Assembly: GCA_949346185.1 (NCBI GenBank)
Contig: CASGVX010000127.1
Coordinates: 1 to 6,326 of the forward strand
DNA from: an uncultured Lachnospiraceae bacterium
Lineage (GTDB): Bacteria > Bacillota > Clostridia > Lachnospirales > Lachnospiraceae
Direction of reading: 5' to 3'
DNA: 6,326 nt
How positions within the stretch are numbered: the stretch's first letter is position 1; the number at the start of each line of letters is the position of its first letter. The notes below the pieces were generated by a model. It was not told the origin of the DNA. It searched no databases and worked only from the letters and a program-made list of their open reading frames with translations. This document shows positions 1 to 4,214 of this stretch, in pieces. The position numbers and the translations under genes are program-made.

Positions 1-1421
1 GCCCCATATCCCACGCTGTCCAGCTGATGCGCATCGCCGCATAATAGCAGCAGAGCATCCGAAGGCACAGCATCAAACAGCATTCCCATCAGCCTGGTAT
101 CTGCCATGGATGTCTCGTCAACAATGATGAAATCTGCCCTAATAGGATCTTCTGATGATTTATGGGAAGCGTCACCGTCTGAAAACGGCCTGTAATCCAA
201 CAGCCTGTGAATGGTGGATGCCGGCATGCCTGTAAATTCTGCCATATGTTCTGATGCCATTCCTGTGGGAGCACATAATGCAATCCTTTTTTCAGGATGC
301 AGACGCCTGTATAAGCGAACCAGCCCGTCAATCAGCGTGGTCTTTCCCACGCCCGGCCCGCCAGTAAGAACCTTCACTCCTGTGCTTTTCAGTATTGAAA
401 AGGCTTTTCTTTGCCCCTCCGCATAGGTAATTCCAAGCTCCTTTTCCAAATCAGCAATCATCTTGCAAACCTCTGGTTTGTTTTCATCAAATCCAAGAAG
501 GACCCTGCTTCTGTTCAGCCTGAATATGCCATTCGCAATATCCCATTCCCGATACCAGATCTCCTTGAAATAAACACGTTCCTCATCCTTGTCTATGTAA
601 ATCCATTTAATCTCCCCCAGTGCCACGGAAATCATTGCTCTTGGCACCTTCTTATGATAGACGGAGTCCATGGATGCCATTTCAATATCATGATATAATT
701 TATGAATCCCTACCCATGTGCTGCCATCCCTGGTAAGCTTGCTTAAAATATGACATATCAGGCCTTTCAGCCGTTCTTTGTGATAATGTGGCAGCCCCTC
801 GCTAAAGCCAATTTCATCAGCAACTTGAAATGATATGCAGCAAACCTCTGGTTTATTTGAGAAACATAATGCTTTATAGGGATTGGCTTTCACCAAACCC
901 AGCGTCCTTGTTCCATATTTCTCAAACAGTCTTTCTATTTTCAAATCAGAAATTCCATAAATGCATAGATATTGATACGTCCTGTATTTCTCCTCTTTTT
1001 TCCGAAGAACGGATAATGCCGTGCGGCATAATGCTTCTGCCACTCCTGTCTTTTTATGCAAATTCTCAGCACCGGATTCATCATATGCCAGATTCCACAA
1101 TTCCTCGCCAATCGCAGCAAATTTCTCTGCCGTCCTTTCGCCTACTCCCATGCACTCGGAAAGCAAAAAATCCTGCAAGACACGCCCTGATTTTATATCC
1201 TCCTCAAACCTTGTTACGAAGAATTTCCATTTGCCAGCCTCTTCCCTCCATTCTCCATAAAGCGTAAGCGGATAGCCCAGATGATATTCCGGAACTTTTC
1301 CTATACAGCAAAAATTAAGATATTGGCTTTCAAATGGGAGTTTGGACTTCGTAGCCGTCATATAGAAGCAAGCCATCCCATTCCTGCCCATGCTAATCAG
1401 CCTTCCAAAATTGCCATGCAT
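1..1421 (-). CDS. RecD2-like ATP-dependent DNA helicase (C-terminal part cut by window edge)
   Basis: Superfamily 1B 5'-3' DNA helicase of the RecD2 type, expected to unwind DNA in the cytoplasm; in an ICE it may act in processing or replication of the transferred strand (inference). Numbering is from the ATG at 1421. The order fits RecD2. An N-terminal OB-like region is followed by a helix-hairpin-helix with MGVGERTAEKF near 91-101. Next comes NPYK at 180-183 followed by FQVADEIGF. Walker A GGPGVGKT lies at 354-361, then CAPTGMAS, Walker B IIVDET ending at 437, and motif III GDAHQLDSVG from 462. About 473 codons are present; the later helicase motifs lie beyond the left edge. The start is uncertain. 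The ATG at 1419-1421 has GGAAG only two bases upstream, and the frame stays open and protein-like up to 1523 with no good start there. The NKPEVC peptide occurs twice, at 189-194 and 314-319, encoded by a palindromic repeat. Confidence 0.85.
   Translation of the reverse strand, partial: MHGNFGRLISMGRNGMACFYMTATKSKLPFESQYLNFCCIGKVPEYHLGYPLTLYGEWREEAGKWKFFVTRFEEDIKSGRVLQDFLLSECMGVGERTAEKFAAIGEELWNLAYDESGAENLHKKTGVAEALCRTALSVLRKKEEKYRTYQYLCIYGISDLKIERLFEKYGTRTLGLVKANPYKALCFSNKPEVCCISFQVADEIGFSEGLPHYHKERLKGLICHILSKLTRDGSTWVGIHKLYHDIEMASMDSVYHKKVPRAMISVALGEIKWIYIDKDEERVYFKEIWYREWDIANGIFRLNRSRVLLGFDENKPEVCKMIADLEKELGITYAEGQRKAFSILKSTGVKVLTGGPGVGKTTLIDGLVRLYRRLHPEKRIALCAPTGMASEHMAEFTGMPASTIHRLLDYRPFSDGDASHKSSEDPIRADFIIVDETSMADTRLMGMLFDAVPSDALLLLCGDAHQLDSVGYG
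467..479. repeat. Palindromic repeat AAACCTCTGGTTT, copy 1 (inside helicase gene)
   Basis: Arms AAACC and GGTTT around TCT; here a sixth pair (C/G) extends the palindrome to 466-480. On the coding strand it reads AAACCAGAGGTTT and encodes KPEV within FDENKPEVCK, residues 315-318 of the helicase, without breaking the frame. Copy 2 shares a longer context, GCAAACCTCTGGTTT then A or G then TTT, with one mismatch over 19 bases (465-483 against 840-858). Confidence 0.8.
842..854. repeat. Palindromic repeat AAACCTCTGGTTT, copy 2 (inside helicase gene)
   Basis: Same orientation and same reading phase as copy 1, encoding KPEV within CFSNKPEVCC, residues 190-193 of the helicase. It falls between the NPY motif and the FQVAD segment. 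RecD2 proteins normally have about seven residues there before the GIGFKTAD-like motif; this protein has about six more, which fits an 18-bp in-frame insertion. The length comparison is from memory of the family. Confidence 0.8.
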
Positions 1422-1506
1422 CACTTCCAGACAGACCACCCCCTTTGCAAAATCATGCGACAACAGTATGTCTGCAATTTCGCCTTCGGGGTTCCCTGTA
1501 ACAAGT

Positions 1507-1550
1507 AAAAAACCTCTGATCTGTTATCACTTCAAACAAACCAGAGGTTT
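1507..1550 (-). terminator. Long hairpin with U-tract before the helicase gene; contains palindrome copy 3
   Basis: Read on the minus strand, 1550-1535 pairs with 1525-1510 in a stem of about 16 pairs (AAACCTCTG with CAGAGGTTT at the base, two G-U pairs higher up) around a nine-base loop, followed by T residues that run to 1507. This is a rho-independent terminator for minus-strand transcription. The 5' arm contains a full palindrome (1538-1550), so it can also fold on itself into a small hairpin that excludes the long one. The structure lies between the 475-residue gene and the helicase frame, so it could end transcription of the former or attenuate the latter. The plus strand lacks a T-tract after the stem. 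Confidence 0.65.
1538..1550. repeat. Palindromic repeat, copy 3 (intergenic, inverted centre)
   Basis: On the plus strand this copy reads AAACCAGAGGTTT, so its central triplet is inverted relative to copies 1 and 2. It shares AAACAAACCAGAGGTTT (1534-1550) with the coding-strand reading of copy 1. A half copy, AAACCTCTG, lies at 1510-1518 and forms the other arm of the hairpin. Confidence 0.75.
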
Positions 1551-1569
1551 ATTGCCGTTATGCCAAAAC

Positions 1570-1593
1570 CTACCAATCTATATCTTTCTGCAT
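1570..1593 (-). CDS. Seven-codon open frame with strong ribosome site (possible leader peptide)
   Basis: The frame reads MQKDIDW then TAG. GGGGAG at 1601-1606 sits seven bases before the ATG, better than the site at any visible helicase start. It begins 28 bases after the stop codon of the 475-residue gene and ends 20 bases before the terminator hairpin. Two readings fit. It may be a leader peptide whose translation affects the hairpin. Or it may be the original start of the helicase gene, cut off from its body by the palindrome-bearing segment; the helicase frame is different from this one. No homology is claimed. Confidence 0.35.
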   Translation of the reverse strand: MQKDIDW

Positions 1594-1621
1594 TTCAATT
1601 CTCCCCGTATGTTATTAACGC

Positions 1622-3049
1622 TTACATTCTATCACCAAAATCCTGACATCCCGCATCTGCCACATCACAGTCAATTTCCCGCTCGCTCTCCTGCGCACTC
1701 TGAATATTCATATCCAGGACATCGAATGTGCCTTCTGGGGGCGGTGGCACATCCATGGGAACATCTTCATCCAGGAATCCCTCAAAGATATCCTTTGTCT
1801 CTTCCCTCCTCGCCTGCTCCTCCCTCTTTTCTTCTCCTTTTAGGATTTCTTCATCCCGAGCATGCTGCTCAATATCCCCTGCTGCAAAGCTCTCCATATC
1901 CTGTGAGGACATGATGATTTCTCCATCCTGCCCTTTTTCCTGGATGACAGCCCTTAATTCTCCACTCTCACCTGCCTTTGAAATGATTAAATCCAAATCT
2001 TCAAGTTCCACCCGTAAATCTTGGTTTTCCTTCAATTCCGGAGCTGCCTTATCCATAATTTTGATAATTTCTGACGAATGTTCTTTTGCCAATTGATATA
2101 ACTTTTTAGTATGCGGAGACACTACACCCGCTTTTTCCATAGTTTCCATTGTCTGCAGCTCATCATAATTATCATGACCAGCATTATTCAAATCACCTTG
2201 CTCTTTTTGATGATATATAATGTTTGCAAAATTTCCGGTATTGATAACGCCATTATTGTTTTTAACACTTATATTCTTTGTTGTTGCCGCATCTGGTTCT
2301 GGCGCATTGTTCTCCCTCTCTGAAATGCATTCTTTCGTATTGATAATGTTTGCAGAATTTCCGGTATTGATAACACCATTATTGTTTTTAACACTTATAT
2401 TCTTTGCTGTTGCCACATCCGGTTCTGGCGCATTGTTCTCCCGCTCTGGAATGTATTCCTTCGTATTGATTTTTTCCAGATTAGGGAATGCCTGTTTCAA
2501 GGCAGCTTCTGCCTTTTTAATGTTTGCACCTTTCTTCCCAATAAATATACCCATATTTTCCTTTGGCACCTGAAGGTCAAGGGAAGTCATATGTGGAGTA
2601 ATTGCTTCAGTATCAATATACATTGTTTCCTTTGTTGCCGGAATAAATCCGCATTTGATATACCTGTCCTCATTTAGGTTAATGTCCTGATTATCTTTCG
2701 GCACTGTCCGGACAAAAATAGTGCCTGTGTCCGCTGTATCTGCAGAATCAGACATCTTCGATAGGTCTGCAGGTTCAGTAATCGTTCCTGATTCTTCTGT
2801 CTGTTCCATTGGATTGACCTGTTTTTCTGTTTTCTGTTCTTCAGACGGCTCATTCATTTTCCTATCTTTATAAGCATCCGTTTTATTCTGCATATCCTTT
2901 GCAATAGAGTTTTTGAGATTCATTTGATATGCCTCATTGAAGCCTTTTTTGCCAAGTATAATCCTCGCCGCCAGGTTTCCAAGCACAGCACTGATTGCAC
3001 GAATCCGTTCTTTCAGCCACGCTGCCAGCCCTCTTTTTTCCTTTTCCAT
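1622..3049 (-). CDS. Uncharacterised 475-aa protein with KH-like motif and 42-residue tandem repeat
   Basis: I do not recognise this gene. Residues 1-40 are basic and amphipathic with no clear signal peptide. Residues 65-110 are polar and low in complexity. Residues 155-186 resemble the first strand and helix pair of a type I KH domain: VPKENMGIFIGKKGANIKKA carries the GxxG loop as GKKG at 171-174, which in KH proteins contacts single-stranded RNA or DNA. A second GKKG at 33-36 lacks the KH surroundings. Two 42-residue repeats (194-235, 236-277) each end in NNNGVINTGN. The rest is charged and helical, with a Glu/Lys/Arg-rich stretch at 395-420, then PPPPEG and an acidic tail. AAGGAGGT at 3058-3065 lies eight bases before the ATG, which supports this start. 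The position upstream of the helicase suggests a DNA-handling role for the element, but that is inference. Confidence 0.8.
   Translation of the reverse strand: MEKEKRGLAAWLKERIRAISAVLGNLAARIILGKKGFNEAYQMNLKNSIAKDMQNKTDAYKDRKMNEPSEEQKTEKQVNPMEQTEESGTITEPADLSKMSDSADTADTGTIFVRTVPKDNQDINLNEDRYIKCGFIPATKETMYIDTEAITPHMTSLDLQVPKENMGIFIGKKGANIKKAEAALKQAFPNLEKINTKEYIPERENNAPEPDVATAKNISVKNNNGVINTGNSANIINTKECISERENNAPEPDAATTKNISVKNNNGVINTGNFANIIYHQKEQGDLNNAGHDNYDELQTMETMEKAGVVSPHTKKLYQLAKEHSSEIIKIMDKAAPELKENQDLRVELEDLDLIISKAGESGELRAVIQEKGQDGEIIMSSQDMESFAAGDIEQHARDEEILKGEEKREEQARREETKDIFEGFLDEDVPMDVPPPPEGTFDVLDMNIQSAQESEREIDCDVADAGCQDFGDRM
2219..2470 (-). repeat. Two tandem 126-bp repeats within the 475-aa gene
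   Basis: Units 2345-2470 and 2219-2344 are head to tail and exactly 126 bp (42 codons) each. By eye they differ at about nine bases, five of which change residues (Y/C, P/S, V/A, A/T, S/F). Each unit runs from INTKE through RENNAPEPD to KNNNGVINTGN and ANI. The identity level points to a fairly recent duplication by slippage or unequal recombination. Confidence 0.9.
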
Positions 3050-3087
3050 AGTCCGCTACCTCCTTGAATTTCCATATTATCATGCAA

Positions 3088-3117
3088 ATAATATGTCTGT
3101 TTGCAGAATCATGACAA
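3088..3117 (-). promoter_or_regulatory. Candidate sigma-A promoter for the 475-aa gene
   Basis: On the minus strand TTGTCA (3112-3117) and TATTAT (3088-3093) are separated by 18 bases; each matches consensus at five of six positions. It would start transcription near 3081, about 30 bases before the ATG at 3049, leaving room for the ribosome site. A weaker plus-strand pair, TTGAAT (3064-3069) and AATAAT (3087-3092) with 17 bases between, overlaps it and could serve the divergent genes. Confidence 0.5.
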
Positions 3118-3173
3118 AACATGGGGCAATTCCTGTTTTGCTGGATATAGGTAACAAAACCGCTATTATTTAG
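3111..3173 (+). pseudogene. 20-codon fragment, possible N-terminal part of the following small gene
   Basis: ATG at 3111 opens a frame that ends KTAII then TAG at 3171-3173; the frame also reads from an earlier ATG at 3093. Neither ATG has a visible ribosome site. The peptide, with HGAIPVLLDIGNKTAII, looks like real protein and stops four bases before the next small frame, which lies one base out of phase. Skipping one base at 3171 would give a continuous protein of about 57 residues. This is therefore either the head of a gene broken by a one-base indel or a chance frame; the candidate minus-strand promoter overlaps it. Confidence 0.3.
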
Positions 3174-3177
3174 GGAA

Positions 3178-3282
3178 ATGTCTTTTAAAATAAGCCAAAG
3201 GATTGCTGCAGACATACTATATGCAGAAGAAAATGAAACAATCAGCCTAATACACACCATTTATTTTCAGGAGGCATTATGA
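3178..3282 (+). CDS. 34-aa small protein, translationally coupled to the 117-aa gene
   Basis: The frame starts MSFKISQRIAAD and ends IYFQEAL, with TGA at 3280-3282 overlapping the ATG of the next gene as ATGA. A weak purine-rich AGGGAA lies directly before its ATG. The composition (amphipathic helix with acidic middle, no low complexity) and the exact stop/start overlap support real coding. Its function is not recognised. It may be the C-terminal half of a longer protein whose head is the frame at 3111-3173. Regulation is probably shared with the downstream gene. Confidence 0.5.
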   Translation: MSFKISQRIAADILYAEENETISLIHTIYFQEAL

Positions 3283-3632
3283 TTATAAAGAACATCTGGA
3301 ACAAAATTACAATTTATTGCGGATGCCACGCAGAACCGGTTGAAATGGTGGCTAACACCAAAGGCAGCACGCTCTTTTACTCCTGCCCAAAATATTATGA
3401 GCAGAACCGCAGCCCAAACGAACATGCGTGTGCCAACCATATCAAGCTGGACGATTATCAAGCGGCGGTGGAACACCTCTGCAGCAGGATTGCCGAGAAT
3501 GAGGCCAATAATTCCATCGAGGATCTGACCGGATATCGCTGGTCCAGACGTGGAATTGATTTCCGAGTGATTAAATACACAAATGATGATATTCATATTA
3601 TGGTTGCAAATAAAACTGCATTGAAGCATTAA
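3279..3632 (+). CDS. 117-aa Cys/His-rich mobile-element protein (zinc-ribbon-like)
   Basis: I recognise this as a small uncharacterised family frequent in Firmicute ICEs, typically around 115-120 residues with a start like MII..W.KIT. Candidate metal ligands are C14, C16, H17 in IYCGCH, C36 in FYSCPKYY, and H49, C51, H54 in NEHACANH; a further C68 lies outside the cluster. A zinc-ribbon-like fold is therefore plausible (inference). The C-terminal third (TGYRWSRRGIDFRVIKY) resembles a small beta domain. AGGAGG at 3269-3274 lies four bases before the ATG, a strong site, and the ATGA overlap couples it to the upstream 34-codon frame. The stop codon lies inside the first unit of a 40-bp tandem duplication. 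The biochemical role is unknown. Confidence 0.8.
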   Translation: MIIKNIWNKITIYCGCHAEPVEMVANTKGSTLFYSCPKYYEQNRSPNEHACANHIKLDDYQAAVEHLCSRIAENEANNSIEDLTGYRWSRRGIDFRVIKYTNDDIHIMVANKTALKH

Positions 3633-3702
3633 AAGAAATAAAAAAGCATATTTCATTCATCAGAAGCATTAAAAGAAATAAAAAAGCATATTTCATTCAT
3701 CA
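3623..3702. repeat. Perfect 40-bp tandem duplication
   Basis: Units 3623-3662 and 3663-3702 are identical, each beginning GAAGCATTAAAAG. The first carries the TAA stop of the 117-residue gene; both carry the terminator 5' arm AAAAAAGCATATT, while only one 3' arm exists after the second unit. Perfect identity indicates a recent slippage event. Confidence 0.95.
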
Positions 3703-3721
3703 GAATAGAATATGCTTTTTT
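3680..3721 (+). terminator. Bidirectional rho-independent terminator after the 117-aa gene
   Basis: AAAAAAGCATATT (3680-3692) pairs perfectly with AATATGCTTTTTT (3709-3721) in a 13-bp stem with a 16-base loop. The A- and T-rich ends give a U-tract in either direction, so it also shields the left genes from minus-strand transcription entering from rpmF. The duplicated 5' arm in the first 40-bp unit can pair with the same 3' arm as an alternative. Confidence 0.8.
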
Positions 3722-3794
3722 ATTGAATAGGAAAATACTCGCAACATGCCAGTTCATAAATCAACAAATCCGTCCTTTTTATTGCATAATAAAA

Positions 3795-3819
3795 TGGAGA
3801 TAATTTTTTGTCATCTCCA
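3795..3819 (-). terminator. Hairpin, probable minus-strand terminator
   Basis: TGGAGAT (3795-3801) pairs with ATCTCCA (3813-3819) around an 11-base loop. On the minus strand it is followed by TTTTATT, fitting a rho-independent terminator that could end rpmF transcripts; on the plus strand it is followed by the weaker CTTTATCT. Confidence 0.5.
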
Positions 3820-3878
3820 CTTTATCTACACAGTCATTGCCACAACGCTATACCATTTTCAAACTTATTGAAATCGGA

Positions 3879-3897
3879 TGGGCTAAATGTGGGCTAA
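3879..3897 (+). repeat. Direct repeats TGGGCTAA, 11 bp apart, possible recombinase arm sites
   Basis: TGGGCTAA occurs at 3879-3886 and 3890-3897, one helical turn apart, about 50 bases from the rpmF stop codon. Paired short direct repeats near an element end are typical of tyrosine-recombinase arm-binding sites. No integrase is in the window, so the role is inferred. Confidence 0.4.
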
Positions 3898-3919
3898 TTT
3901 TCCCGCTCTTTGATGTCTC

Positions 3920-3940
3920 AATCAAGCAAAATGCCTGATT
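3920..3940 (-). other. Hairpin directly after rpmF, no U-tract
   Basis: In the minus-strand transcript AATCAGGC pairs with GCTTGATT (one G-U pair) around ATTTT, starting five bases after the rpmF stop. It is shaped like a terminator stem, but the following bases (GAGACATC) hold no T-run. It may protect the 3' end of the mRNA, or be an old rpmF terminator whose tail was replaced on integration. Confidence 0.35.
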
Positions 3941-3945
3941 TCTCG

Positions 3946-4128
3946 CTACTCAGCATTTGCAAGAATCTCTTTCTTGTTATAAGATCCACAAGACTTGCAT
4001 ACCCTGTGAGGCATCATCAGCGCGCCACACTTGCTGCACTTTACCAAATTAGGCGCAGACATTTTCCAGTTTGCTCTTCTCTTATCTCTTCTAGATTTGG
4101 AAGATTTATTTTTTGGACAAATAGACAT
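3946..4128 (-). CDS. rpmF: 50S ribosomal protein L32
   Basis: Large-subunit ribosomal protein of about 60 residues, complete here. The basic N-terminal half (NKSSKSRRDKRRANW) binds 23S rRNA. The C-terminal zinc ribbon is intact with CSKC at 31-34 and CKSC at 44-47. AGGAGGT at 4137-4143 lies eight bases before the ATG, fixing the start. It has its own promoter at 4178-4206. The gene is whole up to its TAG stop, so if an element integrated here it either lies just past the stop or restored the last codons. In many Firmicutes rpmF follows a YceD-family gene; here it follows a phosphate transporter. Confidence 0.97.
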   Translation of the reverse strand: MSICPKNKSSKSRRDKRRANWKMSAPNLVKCSKCGALMMPHRVCKSCGSYNKKEILANAE

Positions 4129-4177
4129 TCTATTCCACCTCCTGATTCGTACTCATTTATTTAACAACACTTTCCCT

Positions 4178-4206
4178 AGTATAACAAGCCTGTCATAATT
4201 TGTCAA
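4178..4206 (-). promoter_or_regulatory. Sigma-A promoter of rpmF
   Basis: On the minus strand, perfect TTGACA (4201-4206) and TATACT (4178-4183, five of six) are spaced by 17 bases. The expected start near 4171 gives a leader of about 43 bases that includes the ribosome site. The -35 box begins nine bases after the stop codon of the upstream transporter gene, with no terminator between, so read-through may add to rpmF expression. Confidence 0.85.
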
Positions 4207-4214
4207 CAGCTTTT

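Larger units (their letters stand above)
1..3945. mobile_element. Right-hand end of a probable integrative conjugative element abutting rpmF
   Basis: Inferred element end. The content differs sharply from the chromosomal genes to the right: a RecD2-like helicase separate from any repair locus, an unrecognised 475-residue protein with a KH-like motif and internal duplication, and a 117-residue Cys/His-rich protein of a kind I recognise from Firmicute ICEs. The gene-poor AT-rich stretch 3722-3945 lies between these and the stop codon of rpmF. The 3' end of a ribosomal protein gene is a known kind of integration site for ICEs (rplL and rpsI are examples). The right boundary is placed at the rpmF stop codon as a working limit; the left end is outside the window. 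No integrase, relaxase or type IV secretion gene is visible, so the class is uncertain. Confidence 0.55.
3722..3945. other. Non-coding AT-rich region between mobile-element genes and rpmF
   Basis: No convincing coding frame was found on either strand. It holds a hairpin (3795-3819), a pair of TGGGCTAA direct repeats (3879-3897) and a second hairpin just after the rpmF stop codon. I infer that the element-chromosome junction lies in or near its right part, since the DNA to its left reads as mobile and to its right as chromosomal. Confidence 0.5.

Noticed and set aside
830..1267. Plus-strand open frame of 145 codons
   Set aside because: It lies antisense to the helicase, whose motifs are continuous through this stretch. 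Its composition is odd (many Pro, Ser, His, Cys) and it lacks a good ribosome site.
466..1550. CRISPR array made of the palindromic repeats
   Set aside because: The copies are only about 13-19 bp, irregularly spaced by hundreds of bases, and two lie inside a conserved coding frame.
1500..1593. T4 gene 60-like translational bypass joining MQKDIDW to the helicase frame
   Set aside because: A stop directly after a candidate take-off codon and a hairpin are suggestive, but no matching TGG landing codon occurs in the helicase frame before 1421.
1390..1914. Plus-strand open frame of 174 codons
   Set aside because: Runs antisense across the end of the 475-residue gene, the terminator and the helicase start; low-complexity Pro/Ser/His-rich product.
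2220..2573. Plus-strand open frame with a repeated hydrophobic peptide
   Set aside because: The repeat is the mirror of the 126-bp duplication in the real minus-strand gene; the hydrophobicity comes from antisense of Asn/Lys/Glu codons.
2934..3260. Minus-strand open frame of 108 codons across the divergent intergenic region
   Set aside because: Overlaps the well-supported start of the 475-residue gene in another frame and has no ribosome site.
3267..3656. Minus-strand open frame of 129 codons
   Set aside because: Antisense of the 117-residue gene, which has AGGAGG and a recognised family pattern.
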